A stretch of DNA of 64,000 nt from Rivularia sp034931125 (GCF_034931125.1 NZ_JAYGHM010000035.1:1-64000); one strand, 5' to 3'. Counted from the first letter of the stretch, positions 53,359 to 62,865 are shown. Notes: generated by a model from the sequence alone, not told the origin. Numbers and translations are program-made.

Positions 53359-54687
53359 CTACTCCCTACTCCCTTCAATAACCAATTGACCGGGAACAAG
53401 TCTTTGAGTACCTTCAGTAACTATTGTGTCTCCTGCTTGAATTGTCCCTCTAACTAAAACCCTTTTGCCGTTGGTTTCTAATACTTCTAATAATCTCCGC
53501 TCTATTTGATAAGATTTACTATCACCCTCTTTCTCAATAACCGCATAACAAGACCACAAACCGCGATCGCCTTTTACTAATGCTGTTATCGGCAACCAAT
53601 AACCCTCTGTAGTAAATGTTTGAGAAATTTTGAAGCGAGCAATTTCTTTAGGGGAAACGGCTTGGTTTGATGCTAGCTGTAAGACAACTGTCCGAGTCCG
53701 AGTCGCTGCATCAACTTCTGGTAAAATTGACTTTACTCTAGCTGAATAAGTTTTTTCCCCAATTTCTAATTCTTGCTGAGTACCGGGTACTAATTTGCTC
53801 GCGACATTAATCGGAACCCCAATTTTTACTTCTGGTTTACTATCTTCAACTAAACGTACTATCGATTTCCCAGCATCAACTACCATCCCTTCATCAGCAG
53901 AACGAAGTCCAATCGTTCCAGCAAAAGGAGCTTTCAAAGTGCTTTTGGCAATAGTTATATCTAAATTGGTAATTTCAGCAGATAATTGGTCAACTGCTGC
54001 TTGTTGTCCTGCTTTTTGTTCGTAACGAGTTCCGTTGAGCAATTCTTCCAGATTACTTTGAGCATTATTCAAACGCTCCGATAAAGCTTGAGAATTAAAA
54101 GCAACTTCATCGAATTGTTCTTTAGAAATAGCTCCTTGCTCGTAAAGGTATTTTCGGCGATCGCTCTTCAATCGTTCTAATTTTAATTGCTTTTCTACAT
54201 CTCTAACACTGGCTTTTGCTGCTGCAATCTGTTCTCTTCTCGCACCATTTTTGAGTTCCACCAGTCTCGCTTCTGCTTGTGCTTTCTGAGCAACCAAAGA
54301 CTGACGTTGGGCTTGCAAATTAGCTGTATCTAATTTCGCTAATACCGCTCCTTTACTAACCCTGTCTCCCTCATCTACCAATATTTCTACTAATTTACCG
54401 CTACGTTCAAAACCAATTTCGCTGGTACGCATCGCTACGACTTCCCCCGTATAGCTTTGCACTGTTTGATAATTATTGGTTAATTGAATTTTTGTCGTTT
54501 TAACCGGAAGTGGTGTTGCTTTTTGTGCTTGAGCTTGAACCGGAGGATTACTTGACTCAATACCACCAAATTTACCAATCCCTACACCAGCTAGTAAGAT
54601 GATTGAACCAGCTAAAAATAACTGCCATCTATGAGAGGGAGATGGTTTTTCCTGTTGCAAAACTTCTGAGATAGACTGCTGATTCAT
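53359..54687 (-). CDS. RND efflux periplasmic adaptor (membrane fusion protein)
   Basis: A 442-aa HlyD/AcrA-type adaptor. An N-terminal membrane segment (about 22-43, WQLFLAGSIILLAGVGIGKF) is followed by biotinyl-lipoyl-like parts (VGERSGKLVEILVDEGDRVS-type sequence and ALTAPFAGTIGLRSADEGMV-type second half), a long alpha-helical hairpin (about 120-240) and beta-barrel domains, ending VTEGTQRLVPGQLVIEGS. It pairs with the AcrB-like permease downstream. A PadR-type regulator gene is divergent with a dyad between the two starts. Confidence 0.92.
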   Translation of the reverse strand: MNQQSISEVLQQEKPSPSHRWQLFLAGSIILLAGVGIGKFGGIESSNPPVQAQAQKATPLPVKTTKIQLTNNYQTVQSYTGEVVAMRTSEIGFERSGKLVEILVDEGDRVSKGAVLAKLDTANLQAQRQSLVAQKAQAEARLVELKNGARREQIAAAKASVRDVEKQLKLERLKSDRRKYLYEQGAISKEQFDEVAFNSQALSERLNNAQSNLEELLNGTRYEQKAGQQAAVDQLSAEITNLDITIAKSTLKAPFAGTIGLRSADEGMVVDAGKSIVRLVEDSKPEVKIGVPINVASKLVPGTQQELEIGEKTYSARVKSILPEVDAATRTRTVVLQLASNQAVSPKEIARFKISQTFTTEGYWLPITALVKGDRGLWSCYAVIEKEGDSKSYQIERRLLEVLETNGKRVLVRGTIQAGDTIVTEGTQRLVPGQLVIEGSRE

Positions 54688-54732
54688 GGTTTCATCGTAG
54701 AGAAAGATGATTTCTAAAATACAAACATTGAA

Positions 54733-54752
54733 TATACAACAAGTTGTGTATA
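54733..54752. promoter_or_regulatory. Candidate PadR operator dyad
   Basis: TATACA-N8-TGTATA (54733-54738 and 54747-54752), in the 142-bp divergent region between the RND adaptor and padR-like genes. PadR proteins bind dyads with an 8-nt spacer, though the known arms (ATGT/ACAT) differ in orientation. It lies 46 bp from the adaptor start and 77 bp from the regulator start, suited to repress both. Confidence 0.5.
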
Positions 54753-54829
54753 TAGTTATAGTATATAAAACAAATTGAGTATGTCAAGCTGAATTATATG
54801 AACCGCACCCAAACTGCGAACAACTGAAA

Positions 54830-55375
54830 ATGTCACTAGCGCATACAATTTTGGCAACACTGGGTTCTGAATCCTACAGTGGTTACGATTTGTGGAAGAA
54901 ATTTTCTCAAACGAGTAAATATTATTGGCAAGCAACCCAACAACAGATATATAGAGAGTTAGGAAAATTAGAAAAAGACGGTGCAATTACCTCAGAATTA
55001 ATTCCTCAAGAAGGTCGTCCTAATAAAAAGCTCTATCAAGTCACCAAAGAAGGAATAGAAAAGCTCAAAATCTGGCTATTAGAACCAGCAGAACCGATGG
55101 CAATTCGTGAAGAATTGTTGGTTAAAGTAATTGCATCTCAATTAGTTTCTAAATCGGTGATTTTGCAAGAAATTGAACGACATCATCAAATTCATTCGCA
55201 AAAATTGTCTGAGTATAAAGAAATTGAACAGCGTGAATTCCCCGATATTTCTCAATTGTCTTACGAAAAAAAATGTCTTTATGTCACCTTACGCTGCGGT
55301 ATTCGTTACGAAAATTATCGGATTGATTGGTGTGAAGAGGCGATCGCGCTATTAGAAGAATGTGATAAAGAATAA
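54830..55375 (+). CDS. PadR-family transcriptional regulator
   Basis: A 181-aa winged-helix regulator. N-terminal domain: HTILATLGSESYSGYDLWKK, QQIYRELGKLEKDGAITSEL, then the wing GRPNKKLYQVTKEGIEKLK. The C-terminal region (about 90-181) is the helical dimerisation part (EELLVKVIASQLVSKSVILQ). It is divergent from the RND efflux genes and probably represses them, releasing on binding a small hydrophobic ligand. That role is inferred from position. Confidence 0.92.
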   Translation: MSLAHTILATLGSESYSGYDLWKKFSQTSKYYWQATQQQIYRELGKLEKDGAITSELIPQEGRPNKKLYQVTKEGIEKLKIWLLEPAEPMAIREELLVKVIASQLVSKSVILQEIERHHQIHSQKLSEYKEIEQREFPDISQLSYEKKCLYVTLRCGIRYENYRIDWCEEAIALLEECDKE

Positions 55376-55396
55376 GAGGCTGCGCTCAAACACCCT

Positions 55397-55444
55397 CAGC
55401 CTAGAAGGCTGGGGCTAATACTACAAAGCCTACCTACGTAGGCT
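55397..55444. repeat. Twin-hairpin element, copy 2
   Basis: CAGCCT-AGA-AGGCTG (55397-55411), a 15-nt linker, then AGCCTAC-CTAC-GTAGGCT (55427-55444). Same plan as 21604-21651 but with paired stem changes. Confidence 0.75.
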
Positions 55445-55518
55445 GGATTAAGCGCATCTTTATACCGAAACGGTATTAGCTTGTTGTTTCGATGAGTTAG
55501 TTTGCGTGGGTTTCAACA

Positions 55519-57129
55519 ATGTTAGAAAGCTTTATCTTAATCCTACTTCTAGGCTTTTTCGTCGGACAGATTGCTCGACGATTGAAAGCTCCTGCACTAG
55601 TAGGAATGGTTCTGGTAGGAATTATCCTCGGTCCCCAAGTTGCCGACCTCATCGCTCCCGATGTCCTTGCAGCATCTGCTCCTTTACGAACGATCGCCGT
55701 AATGGTAATTTTGATGAAGGCTGGTTTGGGTTTAGATCGCGAAAAATTAGCTCAACAAGGAACTGTAGCGCTACGGTTAGGCTTTCTACCTGCAACGTGC
55801 GAAGCTTTGATTATTGCTTTTGCTGCGATATGGATTTTCAAATTCAACTTTCCCACGGGTCTATTATTAGGCTGTATCATTGGAGCCGAATCACCTGCGG
55901 TAATTGTACCGGGAATGCTGCGATTGAAAAGCCTGGGTTGGGGAGTCAGTAAAGGAATTCCCGATGCTATCCTTACGGGTAGCGCTTTGTCAGATGTATT
56001 ATTACTACTAGTATTTAGTCTATTACTCAACTTTTTAGTCCAAGGACAAACGGACGGAGTAACATTACCTTTCGGTTTAAAAGTGAATGCGCTTCAACTC
56101 CTCCCCATTCAAATTATTTGCCAAATTGTTTTAGGAATAGTACTGGGTTTAGTCGCAGCAAAACTGTTGGTTTTATTACTGACGAAGCAGAATTGGACTC
56201 AAAATACGGCGCAAGACACCTTAGTTTCGGCAAGTTTAGCCTTACTTTTAGTAGTAATCGCGGAAAAATTACCTTTGTTTTCCGGCTATTTAGCAGTAAT
56301 GACAACGGGATTTTTCTTAATTGAATTGGATGCTCCTTTAGCACGAAGATTGCGTTCTGGTTTCGATAGTTTGTGGGTAGTAGCAGAAATTATTTTGTTT
56401 GTATTGTTAGGAGCAAGCATTCAAATTATTGTGTTAGAAAAAACTCTGGTACCGGGATTAATAATTTTGGCGATCGGAACCTTAATCGGAAGGTCTTGCG
56501 GATGGTATTTATCTACATTAGGTAGTAACTGGAAATTGAAAGAAAAGTTATTTTTACTACCTGGAAACTCAGCAAAAGCCACAGTTCAAGCAGCAATCGG
56601 AGCGATTCCCCTCAGCTATGGAATTGAAGGTGGAGAGACAATCTTAGCGATCGCAGCTTTATCTATTTTAGTAACTGCACCTCTGGGAGCCTGGGCAATT
56701 CCTACCTTTGCACCAAAATTGCTAGAGCGGGGTGAAGTAGATCCCACAAAAGTGGCGATCGCTCGTCGGATTATCATATTGGCTGCCGTTGATACTTCCC
56801 ATGTAGCTAATCAAGTATTAATTAAAGCCGCCGACCTTGCCCGTCGTAGTGATGGTGAAGTAATTGTATTGCACGTCAACACTACCAATGCTGAAGAAAT
56901 AAAGCTTCTACAATCAAAATCTCAACGAATTTTAGCAGATATTCGCCATCAGTTCATTACAGTTACAGGTTCAGTTCCAGAGTCAATTATTCGCGTAGCT
57001 CAGGAACATCAAACTGCTGATATTGTTATGGGCAAACGAGGACATCAATCCTGGGAAAAACTGTTAATCGGTTCCGTTTCGCAAGCTGTATTAGAATCTA
57101 GTTTAATTCCTGTGATTTTAGTTGAATAG
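55519..57129 (+). CDS. Cation:proton antiporter with a C-terminal Usp domain
   Basis: A 536-aa protein with about 12 membrane segments (residues 1-385) of the Na+/H+ exchanger fold (LKAPALVGMVLVGIILGPQV, IIGAESPAVIVPGMLRLKS, ALSDVLLLLVFSLLLN), joined to a cytoplasmic universal-stress-protein domain (about 400-536; IILAAVDTSHVANQVLIKAA, IVMGKRGHQSWEKLLIGSVS). Usp domains can bind ATP or AMP and often gate transporters. GxRG-x9-GS is complete, so nucleotide binding is plausible. Na+, K+ or both may be exchanged for protons. Confidence 0.9.
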   Translation: MLESFILILLLGFFVGQIARRLKAPALVGMVLVGIILGPQVADLIAPDVLAASAPLRTIAVMVILMKAGLGLDREKLAQQGTVALRLGFLPATCEALIIAFAAIWIFKFNFPTGLLLGCIIGAESPAVIVPGMLRLKSLGWGVSKGIPDAILTGSALSDVLLLLVFSLLLNFLVQGQTDGVTLPFGLKVNALQLLPIQIICQIVLGIVLGLVAAKLLVLLLTKQNWTQNTAQDTLVSASLALLLVVIAEKLPLFSGYLAVMTTGFFLIELDAPLARRLRSGFDSLWVVAEIILFVLLGASIQIIVLEKTLVPGLIILAIGTLIGRSCGWYLSTLGSNWKLKEKLFLLPGNSAKATVQAAIGAIPLSYGIEGGETILAIAALSILVTAPLGAWAIPTFAPKLLERGEVDPTKVAIARRIIILAAVDTSHVANQVLIKAADLARRSDGEVIVLHVNTTNAEEIKLLQSKSQRILADIRHQFITVTGSVPESIIRVAQEHQTADIVMGKRGHQSWEKLLIGSVSQAVLESSLIPVILVE

Positions 57130-57310
57130 AAAGTAAGGAGTAGGGGGAAAATATGGGTATGACAGCTTAATCCAAAATCCATTAACGTGGAAGCGTCTTC
57201 CCGTCTTTAAAATCCAAAATCTAAAATCTAAAATCCGAAATTAAAAAGCCCCACTTCCATAAAGAAAGCAGGGTTAATTTATTCAATACAGGAATTGTCG
57301 CGAAAACAAA

Positions 57311-58921
57311 TTACAAACTTCTAGGCATATCTTCATGTGAAGAAATTCCAGGTCGATCTAATTCACCATATCCAATGGTGTCAGCTTCTTTAGCAAAACC
57401 GCTATAAGCTTCCATTCCATGTTCTCCAATATCCAGACCTTCCAATTCTTCTTCACGGCTGACGCGGATACCTAATGTAGCTTTCAACGCATACCAGAAG
57501 ATGGTGCTGAGTAATACGGTCATTCCACCTACAGCTAAAGCACCTGCTAATTGAGTGAATAGCTGCTCGATACCACCACCGAAGAATAAACCTGCTTTGG
57601 GTCCTGCTCCATCAGCATAAAGACCGTCGGCTCTTCCTCCTAACGCGAACAAACCTACAGCCAAAGTACCCCATAAACCACAGACTAAGTGAACAGAAAG
57701 CGCTCCTACTGGATCGTCAATTCTGATTTTGTCAAAGAAAGTAACGGAAAATACTACCAATACTCCGGCGATCGCACCAATCAGCACTGCACTAGGCAAG
57801 TTTACCCAAGCACAAGGTGCGGTGATACCTACTAAGCCAGCCAAAATACCGTTGATAATCATCGATAAATCTGGCTTACCCAAGTAACCCCAAGCAACAA
57901 AACAAGCAGCAATTCCACCAGCAGCAGCAGCTAAGTTAGTGGTTAAAGCAATATGAGAAATTGCATTAGCATCAGCAGCCATTGTAGAACCGGGGTTAAA
58001 ACCAAACCAGCCTAACCACAGAATCAAACAGCCCAAAGTTGCGATGCTTAAATTATGAGGAGGTATTGCGTTGGTTCTACCGTTGCTGTATTTACCAATA
58101 CGGGGTCCAAGTATAGCTGCACCCATCAAAGCGGCCCAACCACCAACGGAGTGTACAACTGTGGAACCAGCAAAATCCCAAAAACCAGCTGTTGCTAACC
58201 AGCCACCACCCCAAATCCAATGTCCGGTAATTGGGTAAACGATACCAACTAGCAACAAGCTGAAAATCAAGAAGTCAATAAACTTAATTCGCTCGGCTAC
58301 GGCTCCAGATACGATTGTTGCAGCGGTTCCAGCAAATGCTAATTGGAATAAGAATTTAGCAGACAAGGGAACACCAGCCCAGCTAAGAGATTTGAAAACT
58401 CCTTGATAAGCTGTTTCTCCTACAGCAGGACTATTATCTGCACCTGAGAGGAAGAAACCATTCAAACCCAAGAATGGAGTTCCATCACCGAACATAATAC
58501 CGAAACCAATCACCCAAAAAGCGATGGTTGCTAAAGCAAACACGATCAAGTTCTTAGTCAGAATATTAACGGCGTTTTTCTGACGACACATTCCGGTTTC
58601 TAACATTCCGAAACCAGCGTTCATGAATATGACCAAAAACGCAGCAATTACAACCCAAACTGTATCTAATCCAACTTTTAGCCCTGCAATCTGTTCCGCT
58701 GTAGTTGGTTCTTGTGCTGCGGGAGCCTGAGCAACTGCGGCATAACTCCAAGCTAATACAATAAAACCTGCAATAGGCAGACAAGCACGCAAACTAGGAT
58801 TTAAGCCTTTTATTCCTTGTCCTACTTGCTTGACAAACGAGCTATTACGTGTAGCGCTAGTAGACTGTTTGGAATTACCCCGCTTAGCATTTCTATTATT
58901 TCTTCGCGTCAATCTTTGCAT
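57311..58921 (-). CDS. amt: Ammonium transporter (Amt family), long form
   Basis: A 536-aa Amt protein with a long basic N-terminus (RRNNRNAKRGNSKQSTSATR) before a signal-like helix, then the channel: FMNAGFGMLETGMCRQKNAV, DFAGSTVVHSVGGWAALMGA, LGWFGFNPGSTM, VHLVCGLWGTLAVGLFALG. The tail has RVSREEELEGLDIGEHGMEA. I start it at the ATG at 58921 because AAAGGAG sits five bases upstream; a GTG two codons earlier overlaps that ribosome site. It differs clearly from the amt gene at 48-49 kb. A GTA-N8-TAC site lies about 410 bp upstream. Confidence 0.95.
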   Translation of the reverse strand: MQRLTRRNNRNAKRGNSKQSTSATRNSSFVKQVGQGIKGLNPSLRACLPIAGFIVLAWSYAAVAQAPAAQEPTTAEQIAGLKVGLDTVWVVIAAFLVIFMNAGFGMLETGMCRQKNAVNILTKNLIVFALATIAFWVIGFGIMFGDGTPFLGLNGFFLSGADNSPAVGETAYQGVFKSLSWAGVPLSAKFLFQLAFAGTAATIVSGAVAERIKFIDFLIFSLLLVGIVYPITGHWIWGGGWLATAGFWDFAGSTVVHSVGGWAALMGAAILGPRIGKYSNGRTNAIPPHNLSIATLGCLILWLGWFGFNPGSTMAADANAISHIALTTNLAAAAGGIAACFVAWGYLGKPDLSMIINGILAGLVGITAPCAWVNLPSAVLIGAIAGVLVVFSVTFFDKIRIDDPVGALSVHLVCGLWGTLAVGLFALGGRADGLYADGAGPKAGLFFGGGIEQLFTQLAGALAVGGMTVLLSTIFWYALKATLGIRVSREEELEGLDIGEHGMEAYSGFAKEADTIGYGELDRPGISSHEDMPRSL

Positions 58922-59652
58922 CTTCACTCCTTTACTTCAACTGGAAAAACGCTGCTTGATTCGAGTAAGATTACTCTTTTTTTATTAGGTCTAGATATCA
59001 AAAGCAGAATTTTTCCGAATAGCATCATCTCGCTGTTCGGTAATTCATCTTTGATTCTTATACCTATAAAAGCTGCTGCTCAAAAAGCCTATTAAAAACC
59101 TTGTTATCAAACAATCTAGTTAACAGTCAACAAAGCAACGATACATCTGTTACTCAAACCAGTTCTTCTTAAAATATTATTATTATGTATTTTTGGAAAC
59201 CTCTCAAGTAACCTCACAAATTCTTTAATATTTAGATATTTGTCTACAATCCTTATTTTTCTAGGGTTTACTATTTTTAAAAAGTTACAACGGTTAGAAG
59301 ATAATAATTACAGCAGGCTGTATGGGAATTCTGTAACTGTTGATACTATTTTTTGGTGTTTTTAATTATTTTGGATGCCATTTTAAGCTGCAAATAACCG
59401 CAAAAAGGCGTTTTTTGTCAATATTTAATAACTTTGTGTTTAAAATAAAATAGCATAAATGTTAATTATTTATACAAAAATATCAGTTTTTACACTTACA
59501 AAGAAAAAATATTAATTTTATTTAATAAATGTAAATAATTGTTATTTACTAAAATTTTTTTATCGTTGACAAATAGTAAAAATACTTGTGACAATAGGTT
59601 AGTATAATGACATTTAGTTTTTGCGATTTTACGTGTAAATTTTGTAGCAAGT
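58922..59652. other. Long leader or promoter region of the amt gene
   Basis: About 730 bp, AT-rich, with no gene seen. It contains the candidate NtcA site at 59333-59346. The 3' end of purE closes it. Confidence 0.5.
59333..59346. promoter_or_regulatory. Candidate NtcA-binding site, GTA-N8-TAC
   Basis: GTAACTGTTGATAC matches the NtcA consensus (nitrogen-control activator). On the minus strand, towards the amt gene, TAATTATTAT starts 22 nt after it, about where a -10 box is expected. The six fixed bases would occur by chance about 16 times in 64 kb, so position upstream of an ammonium transporter gene is the real support. Confidence 0.45.
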
Positions 59653-60168
59653 TTACATTTGATTGAGATATTCTTGGTAGCCCAATTCTTCCAACTTTTC
59701 TTGCTTAGCCGTTACAGAATCGCGGAGATTTTGACGATATATAATCACTTTTTCCAATAAATCTGGTTGATGAGTAGCGAGTATTTGTACAGCTAAAAGT
59801 CCGGCATTTTTCGCATTGCCAATAGCTACAGTTGCTACAGGTATACCGGCTGGCATTTGCACGATGGAGTGTAAAGAATCGACACCTTTTAAATAACGAC
59901 TGGGAACGGGAACCCCAATTACCGGGAGCGGAGTTAAAGCAGCAACCATACCGGGAAGATGCGCTGCACCACCTGCACCAGCAATAATCACTTTAATACC
60001 GCGATCGACAGCAGACTGAGCGTATTCCACCATGCGGTATGGGGTACGATGAGCGCTAACGATCGCAACTTCGCAACTAACACCGAATTCTGCACAAATT
60101 GCGATCGCATCTTGCATGATGGGTAAATCGGAGTCGCTACCCATAATAATCCCGATGAGGAAGGTCAT
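59653..60168 (-). CDS. purE: 5-(carboxyamino)imidazole ribonucleotide mutase
   Basis: PurE moves a carboxyl group from N5-CAIR to CAIR in purine synthesis. The 171-aa protein shows GIIMGSDSDLPIMQDA, VSAHRTPYRM, IIAGAGGAAHLPGMVAALT and PVIGVPVPSRYLKGVDSL. Start taken at the ATG at 60168 (MTFLIGIIMGS); a TTG two codons upstream is less likely. Length is normal. It stands alone, not in a pur operon. Confidence 0.96.
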   Translation of the reverse strand: MTFLIGIIMGSDSDLPIMQDAIAICAEFGVSCEVAIVSAHRTPYRMVEYAQSAVDRGIKVIIAGAGGAAHLPGMVAALTPLPVIGVPVPSRYLKGVDSLHSIVQMPAGIPVATVAIGNAKNAGLLAVQILATHQPDLLEKVIIYRQNLRDSVTAKQEKLEELGYQEYLNQM

Positions 60169-60780
60169 AAGCAATTTTGGATTTTAGATTTTGGATTAAA
60201 ATTTTCTTTATTAATAGTCTCATTTTTAGGGAGCATTTTGCTTTCTTAATAGCTTTATATAGCGGGTAAGATGCCCGCACTACAAACTTATTTTTCAGCT
60301 TCCCCCTACTTCCTCTATCTACCTAAATATATAAATTTCCCAGAAAATTCCAGGACTTACGTTAGCGGAGCGTGACGCGGTAGCGTCATTATTGTCACAA
60401 TCTATCAATGGTGCGTGACGCTACAAGTCTTATAACCACGTACAAAATTTATTGAAGCGTCACACACTAGGCTGTGTACTTTGTGGGNNNNNNNNNNNNN
60501 NNNNNNNNNNNNNNNNNNNNNNNNNNNNNNNNNNNNNNNNNNNNNNNNNNNNNNNNNNNNNNNNNNNNNNNNNNNNNNNNNNNNNNNNNNNNNNNNNNNN
60601 NNNNNNNNNNNNNNNNNNNNNNNNNNNNNNNNNNNNNNNNNNNNNNGCCTAGTCACACACCCTACAATAACTAAAACTAAATATATAAATTTCCCAGAAA
60701 ATCCCTAGAAAAACAATTAATGACATTTTTATTCTTGATTAATAGCGGCAATTTCTATCAAAATTGTCTGAGCTTTATTC
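60169..60780. repeat. Repeat-rich intergenic region with assembly gap
   Basis: Contains GGTGCGTGACGCT (60410-60422) paired with AGCGTCACACACT (60456-60468), a relative of the 18.4-kb palindromes, and GTCACACACCCTAC after the gap. A duplicated stretch AACTAAATATATAAATTTCC and CAGAAAATCC flanks the gap (near 60322-60350 and 60674-60705), suggesting an insertion between the two copies. No gene seen. Confidence 0.6.
60488..60646. other. Assembly gap (159 N)
   Basis: A run of N inside the repeat region. Confidence 1.
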
Positions 60781-61983
60781 GTGAATTTCCTGAATCCAAT
60801 GACTCAAAAAACTTTAAGTAATTTCGCGACTCCACTAAATATAATTAACGCTCTGGTTCCCGGTTACGAAGATCGACAAATGGTGTTTATTAACCGCGAT
60901 GGCATTGTTGAACAAATAGTGTCGATGGATAAAATTATCAAACGGGTTCCTCTGACTAATTTACAGGTATTAGATGCTGAGGGCGATCGCCTTTCTTTGG
61001 GTGGTGTCGATTTACAGATTAACGGTGCTTTGGGAACTGCTTTTCCAGATTTGAATCCAGAAAATGCCGGTGATTTACAAAAAATTTGCGATTATCTCTG
61101 GGACAGTGGTGTTGATGCATTTTTACCGACTCTGGTCACAACTTCTGTAGAAAATATCGAACGTTCTCTTACAGTCGTTAGCAATTTTATGCAAGATCAA
61201 ACTTCGGGTGCGAAAGTTTTGGGAGTGCATTTAGAAGGACCTTTTTTAAATCCCCAAAAACGCGGCGCACATCCTCAAGAGTTTCTGTTAAATTTATCGC
61301 TTGCAGAAGTAAAGCGAGTTTTAAGTAATTTCACTCAAATTATCAAAGTGATTACCTTAGCGCCAGAATTGGATGCCAACAACGAAGTAATTTATTATTT
61401 ACATCAACAGGGTATCACCGTTAGTTTAGGACACTCCCAAGCCACCGCAGAGCAAGCACAAAGCGCGTTTAATGCGGGTGCAACTATGGTAACTCACGCT
61501 TTTAATGCGATGCCACCCTTACATCACCGCGAACCGGGTTTATTAGCTGCGGCTATTACCCACGAAAACGTCATGTGTGGTTTTATTGCTGACGGTAAGC
61601 ACGTTTCACCGATGATGATAGATTTACTGTTGCGGGCAAGCGATTATACCAAAGGACTGTTCTTAGTTAGCGATGCTTTAGCTCCTTTAGGATTACCCGA
61701 CGGCACTTATCCTTGGGATAGTCGAGAAATTACAGTTAGTGATGGTACCGCACGGTTAGCAGATGGAACTTTATCGGGAACAACTTTACCCCTGCTATGC
61801 GGAGTGGAAAATTTGGTGAAATGGGGCATATGTAACGTTGAAACAGCCATTGCGATCGCAACCTCCGCACCGCGACAAGCAATTGGTTTACCAGGAATTG
61901 AAGGCGCTCATGCCAGCAATCTGTTACGTTGGAATTATGATGAATCTAATAAACAATTAACTTGGCAGCGCTTGTTGTCCTAA
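60781..61983 (+). CDS. nagA: N-acetylglucosamine-6-phosphate deacetylase
   Basis: NagA removes acetate from GlcNAc-6-phosphate, feeding glucosamine-6-phosphate to glycolysis or wall synthesis. The ~400-aa amidohydrolase shows GVDLQINGALG, VHLEGPFLNPQKRGAHPQ, SLGHSQATAEQAQSAFNAGA, VTHAFNAMPPLHHREPG, ADGKHVSP and LVSDALAPLG (metal and catalytic residues). A GTG at 60781 opens the frame; the ATG at 60799 is equally plausible and neither has a clear ribosome site. Monocistronic. Confidence 0.95.
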   Translation: MNFLNPMTQKTLSNFATPLNIINALVPGYEDRQMVFINRDGIVEQIVSMDKIIKRVPLTNLQVLDAEGDRLSLGGVDLQINGALGTAFPDLNPENAGDLQKICDYLWDSGVDAFLPTLVTTSVENIERSLTVVSNFMQDQTSGAKVLGVHLEGPFLNPQKRGAHPQEFLLNLSLAEVKRVLSNFTQIIKVITLAPELDANNEVIYYLHQQGITVSLGHSQATAEQAQSAFNAGATMVTHAFNAMPPLHHREPGLLAAAITHENVMCGFIADGKHVSPMMIDLLLRASDYTKGLFLVSDALAPLGLPDGTYPWDSREITVSDGTARLADGTLSGTTLPLLCGVENLVKWGICNVETAIAIATSAPRQAIGLPGIEGAHASNLLRWNYDESNKQLTWQRLLS

Positions 61984-62137
61984 AAATGATTTAGAAAAAC
62001 TGAATATTTTTCAACGAACCACAAATGCACATCACTTTGTGGTTTTCTGCTTTTTAAACGGTTGCACTGTCCTCAATTGATGTATTCTACCGATAATAAG
62101 CATTTTCTCGATTTAGTACCGTTAATTATTAAATTTT

Positions 62138-62824
62138 ATGAACGTAGTAGACGATAAAACCATTGTTAAGGAATATTTCAATTCCACTGGCTTTGACCGT
62201 TGGAGACGTATTTATGGCAATGGTGAAGTTAATAAGGTGCAACTTGATATCCGTAAAGGGCATCAAAAGACCGTAGAGACAGTGCTTAGCTGGTTGAAAG
62301 CCGATGAAAATTTGTCAGAAATATCAATATGCGACGCTGGATGTGGTGTAGGTAGTCTCAGCATACCTTTAGCTCAAGCCGGAGCCAAAGTGTACGCTAG
62401 CGATATTTCGGAAAAAATGGTCGAAGAAGGTAAAGAGCGAGCCAAAGATATCTTAGGAAACGCTGATAATCCAACTTTCGCCGTGCAAGACTTAGAAGGC
62501 TTGAGTGGTAAGTATCATACAGTTGTTTGCTTGGATGTTTTGATCCACTATCCCCAAGAAAAAGCTGCCGAAATGATATCTCATTTATGCAGCACCGCAG
62601 AATCGCGAATAATTGTGAGTTTTGCACCTAAAACCTTTGCCCTGAGTATATTAAAAAAAATCGGAGGTTTCTTTCCAGGTCCGAGTAAAACCACCCGTGC
62701 ATATCTACATCGTGAAGCCGATATCGTTGATTTTTTGCAAAAAAACGGCTTTAACATCCAACGTCAAGCAATGACGCGCACGCGGTTTTACTTTTCCCGC
62801 ATACTGGAAGCTACACGCAACTAA
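62138..62824 (+). CDS. chlM: Magnesium protoporphyrin IX methyltransferase
   Basis: ChlM methylates Mg-protoporphyrin IX using S-adenosylmethionine, a committed step of chlorophyll synthesis. The 228-aa protein has SAM motif ISICDAGCGVGSLSIPLAQ, ASDISEKMVEEGKERA, VVCLDVLIHYPQEKAAEMIS, and the family end IQRQAMTRTRFYFSRILEA. FNSTGFDRWRRIYGNGEVN at the N-terminus is typical. Confirms a photosynthetic host. The next gene follows by 41 bp on the same strand and might be co-transcribed. Confidence 0.97.
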   Translation: MNVVDDKTIVKEYFNSTGFDRWRRIYGNGEVNKVQLDIRKGHQKTVETVLSWLKADENLSEISICDAGCGVGSLSIPLAQAGAKVYASDISEKMVEEGKERAKDILGNADNPTFAVQDLEGLSGKYHTVVCLDVLIHYPQEKAAEMISHLCSTAESRIIVSFAPKTFALSILKKIGGFFPGPSKTTRAYLHREADIVDFLQKNGFNIQRQAMTRTRFYFSRILEATRN

Positions 62825-62865
62825 GGTTAAGATCGCGGCAAGATATCACATCTTGTCGTGTTTCT

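Noticed and set aside
59566..59608. TTGACA and TATAAT motifs upstream of the purE 3' end
   Set aside because: Their spacing (about 31 nt) is wrong for a promoter and no + strand gene follows.
60405..60708. Several short frames on both strands around the second gap
   Set aside because: All are mostly N with repeat-derived ends.
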